Assembly (NCBI GenBank): GCA_000708835.1
Contig: DF237843.1
Location: forward strand, 1 to 20,992
DNA length: 20,992 bases
Direction: 5' to 3'
DNA from: Klebsormidium nitens
Taxonomy: Eukaryota > Streptophyta > Klebsormidiophyceae > Klebsormidiales > Klebsormidiaceae
Below the pieces are notes generated by a model that was given only the letters and a program-made list of their open reading frames with translations, did not search any database and was not told where the DNA came from. Position numbers and translations under genes: made by a program. Shown here one piece after another: positions 18,401 to 20,992 of this stretch; position 1 is the stretch's first letter, and every line of letters starts with the position of its first letter.

Positions 18401-20090
18401 TACAAACGAAAACCTTAAACCCAAAGTTTACATGCTACGCACCCGTACCCACCCTTAAAACCCCAGACCAATCCCACCCGTTCCGTAGGCATGACCTAGG
18501 TCCGTACTCAAGATAGCTCACCGTAATTCCATATAAAGTCAAGACTACTTCCGCCAGAGACTCTGAAGGAAATCAAGACTCGTTTCATCGATGTCTTACC
18601 TGCCACCGCTATGAGGACTTCCGGCGAAGGAATAGCGCCCTCGGTCACGTCGGGAATCAGCAGCAGAATGTTGTTTTCTAAGAGAGCGAGCAGAGTGCAG
18701 GGGCCGGTTGGTGACCACGCCAGAGACCGCACGCAACGTCGTGCGAAGGTCCTCAAAGCGGTGGGGTTCGGCTGAAGTGGAGTAAACGAGAATCAGTACG
18801 ATCCAGTGTTTCGTCAAAAGCTCCCAACAATCGAGGAGACAGACAACTCTTTATTCTCAGAAGGCGAGCGCCGGGAGTTGTCACAGTGCCCAGAACGGAT
18901 GGAGGCGGGGAAGTGTGAAAAAGAGCACTGATCAAAAGATGGGGACACGTGTCCACCGCTAAACTCAAGTAGGGTGGGACGGTCCAAAAGCGGGGAAGTC
19001 AGGACTCTTGTTCCGTGCGTAGCAGGTCCGGACTCCCTACTTGCCTGCCGGATCATGTCCGTCTCAGGAATCAAAGACACCATCGAACCAACTCGCGCTG
19101 CGCAAGCTTCGAAACGCAGAACGAAGTAGCGGTATCGTTTGAATTAAGTCCGTTCCTTCAAGTTGAAGCCTTCACCTGTTCCAGAAGCTCCTGCGTTGAG
19201 TAGATCGTCAAGTTCCTTTTCGTGCAGACCGCGAGACGCAGCTCGTCGGCTGAGAGGCTGAGGATGTGAACACTCTCTTCGAACGACACCCGCTTGAATT
19301 GTTCTCCTACTCCGTTGGAAGCAGAGGACTCGCGATCGCCCAGTTGGGCGAGCTCAATCAGCCGAGCCGTGGGGGCAGCATAGACGCCTACAGATGAGTT
19401 AGGGAATTTCAGAAGTAAAGGAAGTTTTGGCTGCTAACCAGGCTGATTTACAGAATTTATTTTCACGTTATTGGACGAATAGCCGGGCTTTGACCTCGGT
19501 TCAAGGCGGGCGACCCGCCCAAGTCTAGTTATTGGACATAAAACCACTTAAAACCGTGCCCGTAAGCAGCCCATAACCGTCCGTGGTCAAGGGCCCAAAC
19601 CTCATGTGAACGTCAGCGCTTAGATTTAATGGATAAACGAGTTGGGCTCCGCTTTTACAACCTGGCCAATCCGTCTCTTGCAATCCTTGAGCATCCCAAA
19701 GAGAAACTTCTGAAAGAGGCGGTTCACGGGAATGCCGGGTTCCTGAATCTGGCCCAGTGAGTCACAATTGCACTGAGGAATTCTCTGATCCTCCATGTGA
19801 GTCGAGAAACGAGGAGGACAAGTACACGTGATGGTGTGTTAGGATCCCTCACCGTTTGCATGCGCAAAGAAAGTCACCCCATAAATGTTGGACACAACCA
19901 ACAGACGTGCTTTCCCTGGGAGGCTCGACTCCGCAGACCCTTGCTCATTGTCCGTCCAAAGTCTCAAGGGCCGCCCTAGTTGCTTGAATGAAGCAGAGGA
20001 GGTCAACCTCGGACCCTGTTCCGATGTATTCCGGACTCTGGTGGCGATATCAGGGACGGGCCCCCTTCGAGCTGAACCTGCCGCCGACAT
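15432..20090 (-). CDS. NUP214: NUP214/LNO1-type nucleoporin beta-propeller half
   Basis: Seven exons in transcript order: 20090-19853, 19387-19176, 18771-18600, 17716-17552, 16990-16747, 16035-15872, 15597-15432. Phases agree throughout. The protein has about 453 residues, the usual size of the seven-bladed NUP214/Nup159 N-terminal propeller. Supporting segments: LLVVSNIYGVTFFAH (blade 1), VRSLAWSPTGP and ASWSPDGRHVAYVSTDGT (WD-like strands), DSLEWVHPDLLLLGL, FILVANRKSASEQINLLGW (very like plant NUP214), FVVGLAVD and LYLTSNGILG (last blade). Family role: cytoplasmic face of the nuclear pore, docking the mRNA-export helicase DDX19/LOS4/Dbp5. The usual long FG-repeat and coiled-coil C-terminus does not follow; the next exon encodes a linker and kinase. 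The ATG at 20090 is preferred (G at -3); an in-frame ATG at 20156 would add 22 residues. Family assignment is from motif likeness and length. Confidence 0.8.
16036..16746 (-). other. Intron 5 of the nucleoporin half
   Basis: A 711-bp intron. Joining GCTTG|GTGAGT to CTTGCAG|GAACTTC makes the residues AWNFILVANRK with the spacing expected for the family. It contains copy 3 of the short dispersed repeat (16640-16706) and nothing else recognised. Confidence 0.65.
16640..16706 (+). repeat. Short dispersed repeat, copy 3
   Basis: GGGTGCGGAGC near 16647 and CCCCCGAGCACGATCC at 16691-16706 match the segment at about 430-505 with diverged filler. It lies in an intron of the nucleoporin half. Confidence 0.35.
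16991..17551 (-). other. Intron 4 of the nucleoporin half
   Basis: A 561-bp intron between AGGA|GTGAGA and CTTGCAG|TCGAC. An open frame at 17215-17460 crosses it but has no propeller likeness; including it breaks the phase, so it is treated as non-coding. Confidence 0.6.
17717..18599 (-). other. Intron 3 of the nucleoporin half
   Basis: An 883-bp intron between GCAG|GTAAGA and TTACAG|CTTCTTGG. Nothing coding or repetitive is recognised. Confidence 0.65.
19416..19608 (-). mobile_element. MITE-like element, copy 3
   Basis: A 193-bp relative of the elements at 8633 and 12200, in the opposite orientation. Read on the + strand it begins GGAAGTTTTGGCTGCTAACC and ends GGGCCCAAACCTCATGTG. TTATTGGACGAATAGCC inside corresponds to the shared TTGTCCAATAACC core. 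A GC-rich hairpin (GGCGGG CGA CCCGCC, 19505-19519) is particular to this copy. It lies in intron 1 of the nucleoporin half. Confidence 0.65.
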
Positions 20091-20421
20091 TTCCGTTGCC
20101 GTCGATCCCTTGTGTATGGATAAAACACGCCGTCTACTGCTGCACGGACCAAGCATGCACTCTCTGATCGATCGCCAGAGCGGACTAGGTTTCCATATTA
20201 CTGGCAAAGCACCGTTAGCAGACGACTCAAACTGGCCTCAGTGGCAAGTGCTTACAATGTTTGTGCACTAGCTTAGTCGCGTCAGCACGTGCCGGGCATG
20301 GAACGCCACAAGATGCGCGAGCTTTTTCTTTTTCAGAACCGATGTCCAAATCCAAACCAGGGTGAGAATTGACCATAATTGGCCGCAAATGATCGATTCA
20401 GATACGGTAGTGCTTTTGCAA

Positions 20422-20449
20422 CTTGCAGGCACCCGCCACTGCCTGCAAG
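20422..20449. repeat. Perfect 10-bp hairpin
   Basis: CTTGCAGGCA (20422-20431), loop CCCGCCAC, TGCCTGCAAG (20440-20449). It lies about 330 bp upstream of the nucleoporin ATG. It may be a structured 5' leader or an inverted-repeat remnant. Confidence 0.5.
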
Positions 20450-20925
20450 CCACCAACCATGATGCAAGAACTGGTCAAACTTGCCGATTCCCTGGACATG
20501 AAAAGGACATGAATATAGCTGTGCAAGCAATAGAGGCCGCCTCGCAGGATTGGTCACTTGTACCGATGATGTCAGGAATCTACTCGAGAATTTGTCCAGA
20601 TTAGTCACTGTACGAAAGCTTCGGAACGTCGGAAGGCAGTCAACAATCTGCTTCCTCATACAACCAGGACTACAGTCTTCCACCAGGACTACCTACGTCG
20701 ATCTTCGATCCGACAGCGAAGCCAGGCAAATCAAGGCGGTGAGTTGTACTAAGGCATCCGAAGAACCAATCATGCACAATGATCCGCGCGCGACCTTGGT
20801 GCTCGGGCCATCATATTTGCATGGCGACTTTTGGACTTCCGCCGTCCGGCCCTGCGGTAACGTACACGTGTCCCGTCCGAGTACTTCAACTGACTACTCG
20901 ACCGCGCACGCCGACCGGCACCTAT

Positions 20926-20988
20926 TACCACCTCAGTGACATTTGTACCGGCCGTGCACGCGCAGATACTCGGTACGTTGAGGTGGTA
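20926..20988. repeat. Nested inverted repeat at the right edge
   Basis: The outer arms TACCACCTCA (20926-20935) and TGAGGTGGTA (20979-20988) enclose inner arms GTACCG (20945-20950) and CGGTAC (20971-20976). This is an imperfect 63-bp fold-back, possibly a small non-autonomous element or its end. Confidence 0.4.
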
Positions 20989-20992
20989 GGAC

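Larger units (their letters stand above)
10843..20090 (-). other. Proposed single fused gene: NUP214 propeller - kinase - U-box
   Basis: Joining the seven nucleoporin exons (1361 nt, ending in a partial codon AG) to the five kinase/U-box exons (2095 nt, starting with the completing G) gives 3456 nt, exactly 1152 codons including the stop. The linking intron is GT-AG: donor CTAG|GTAAGC at 15431, acceptor CTGTGCAG|G before 15001. The kinase side lacks any initiating ATG and the nucleoporin side lacks a stop before its strong donor. Against it: phase agreement has a one-in-three chance, and a short unseen first exon could give the kinase its own start, for example an ATG at 15319. The order and domain completeness on each side are seen; the fusion is inference. 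Confidence 0.6.
20091..20992. other. 5' flank of the nucleoporin gene
   Basis: No recognisable gene. It should hold the - strand promoter and 5' UTR. Seen: a 10-bp perfect hairpin (20422-20449) and nested inverted repeats at the right edge (20926-20988). Frames on both strands between 20333 and 20939 overlap each other and have no family likeness. Confidence 0.55.

Overview
The window reads as nuclear DNA of an intron-rich, moderately GC-rich green plant or alga. The evidence is spliced genes with GT-AG introns, a cytoplasmic-type kinase fused to a U-box (a plant-lineage architecture), and a nucleoporin propeller that fits plant NUP214/LNO1 better than the animal version. A streptophyte alga such as Klebsormidium is my best guess; it is an inference from gene content, not a match.

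Two large transcription units face each other. On the + strand, 1230-9806 holds an eight-exon gene for a secreted protein of about 427 residues: signal peptide, lamin-tail-like (LTD) beta domain, then a complete RNase T2 domain with both catalytic motifs. All its splice phases agree. Its introns are full of partial copies of its own splice junctions (5 copies at exon 2, 4 at the start of exon 3, 2 at the end of exon 3, 2 at each end of exon 5, about 2 at exon 6, 3 at exon 7). One intron uses a GC-AG donor.

On the - strand, 20090 down to 10843 holds twelve exons. The first seven encode a NUP214-type seven-bladed propeller. The last five encode a low-complexity linker, a coiled coil, a protein kinase and a C-terminal U-box. 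The two halves join in phase across a 430-bp intron (15002-15431), and the kinase half has no ATG anywhere in its 1.07-kb first exon. The simplest model is therefore one gene of 3456 coding bases (1151 residues), a nucleoporin propeller fused to a kinase/E3 ligase. Two adjacent genes remain possible.

The rest is non-coding: the 5' flank of the RNase gene (1-1229), a convergent intergenic region (9807-10842) with hairpins and a small duplicated unit, and the 5' flank of the nucleoporin gene (20091-20992). Three copies of a 180-193 bp MITE-like element with terminal inverted repeats lie inside introns of both genes. No rRNA, tRNA, CRISPR array, prokaryotic operon or virus-like gene was recognised. 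All exon models come from hand translation and splice-phase bookkeeping; no database search or transcript data were available.
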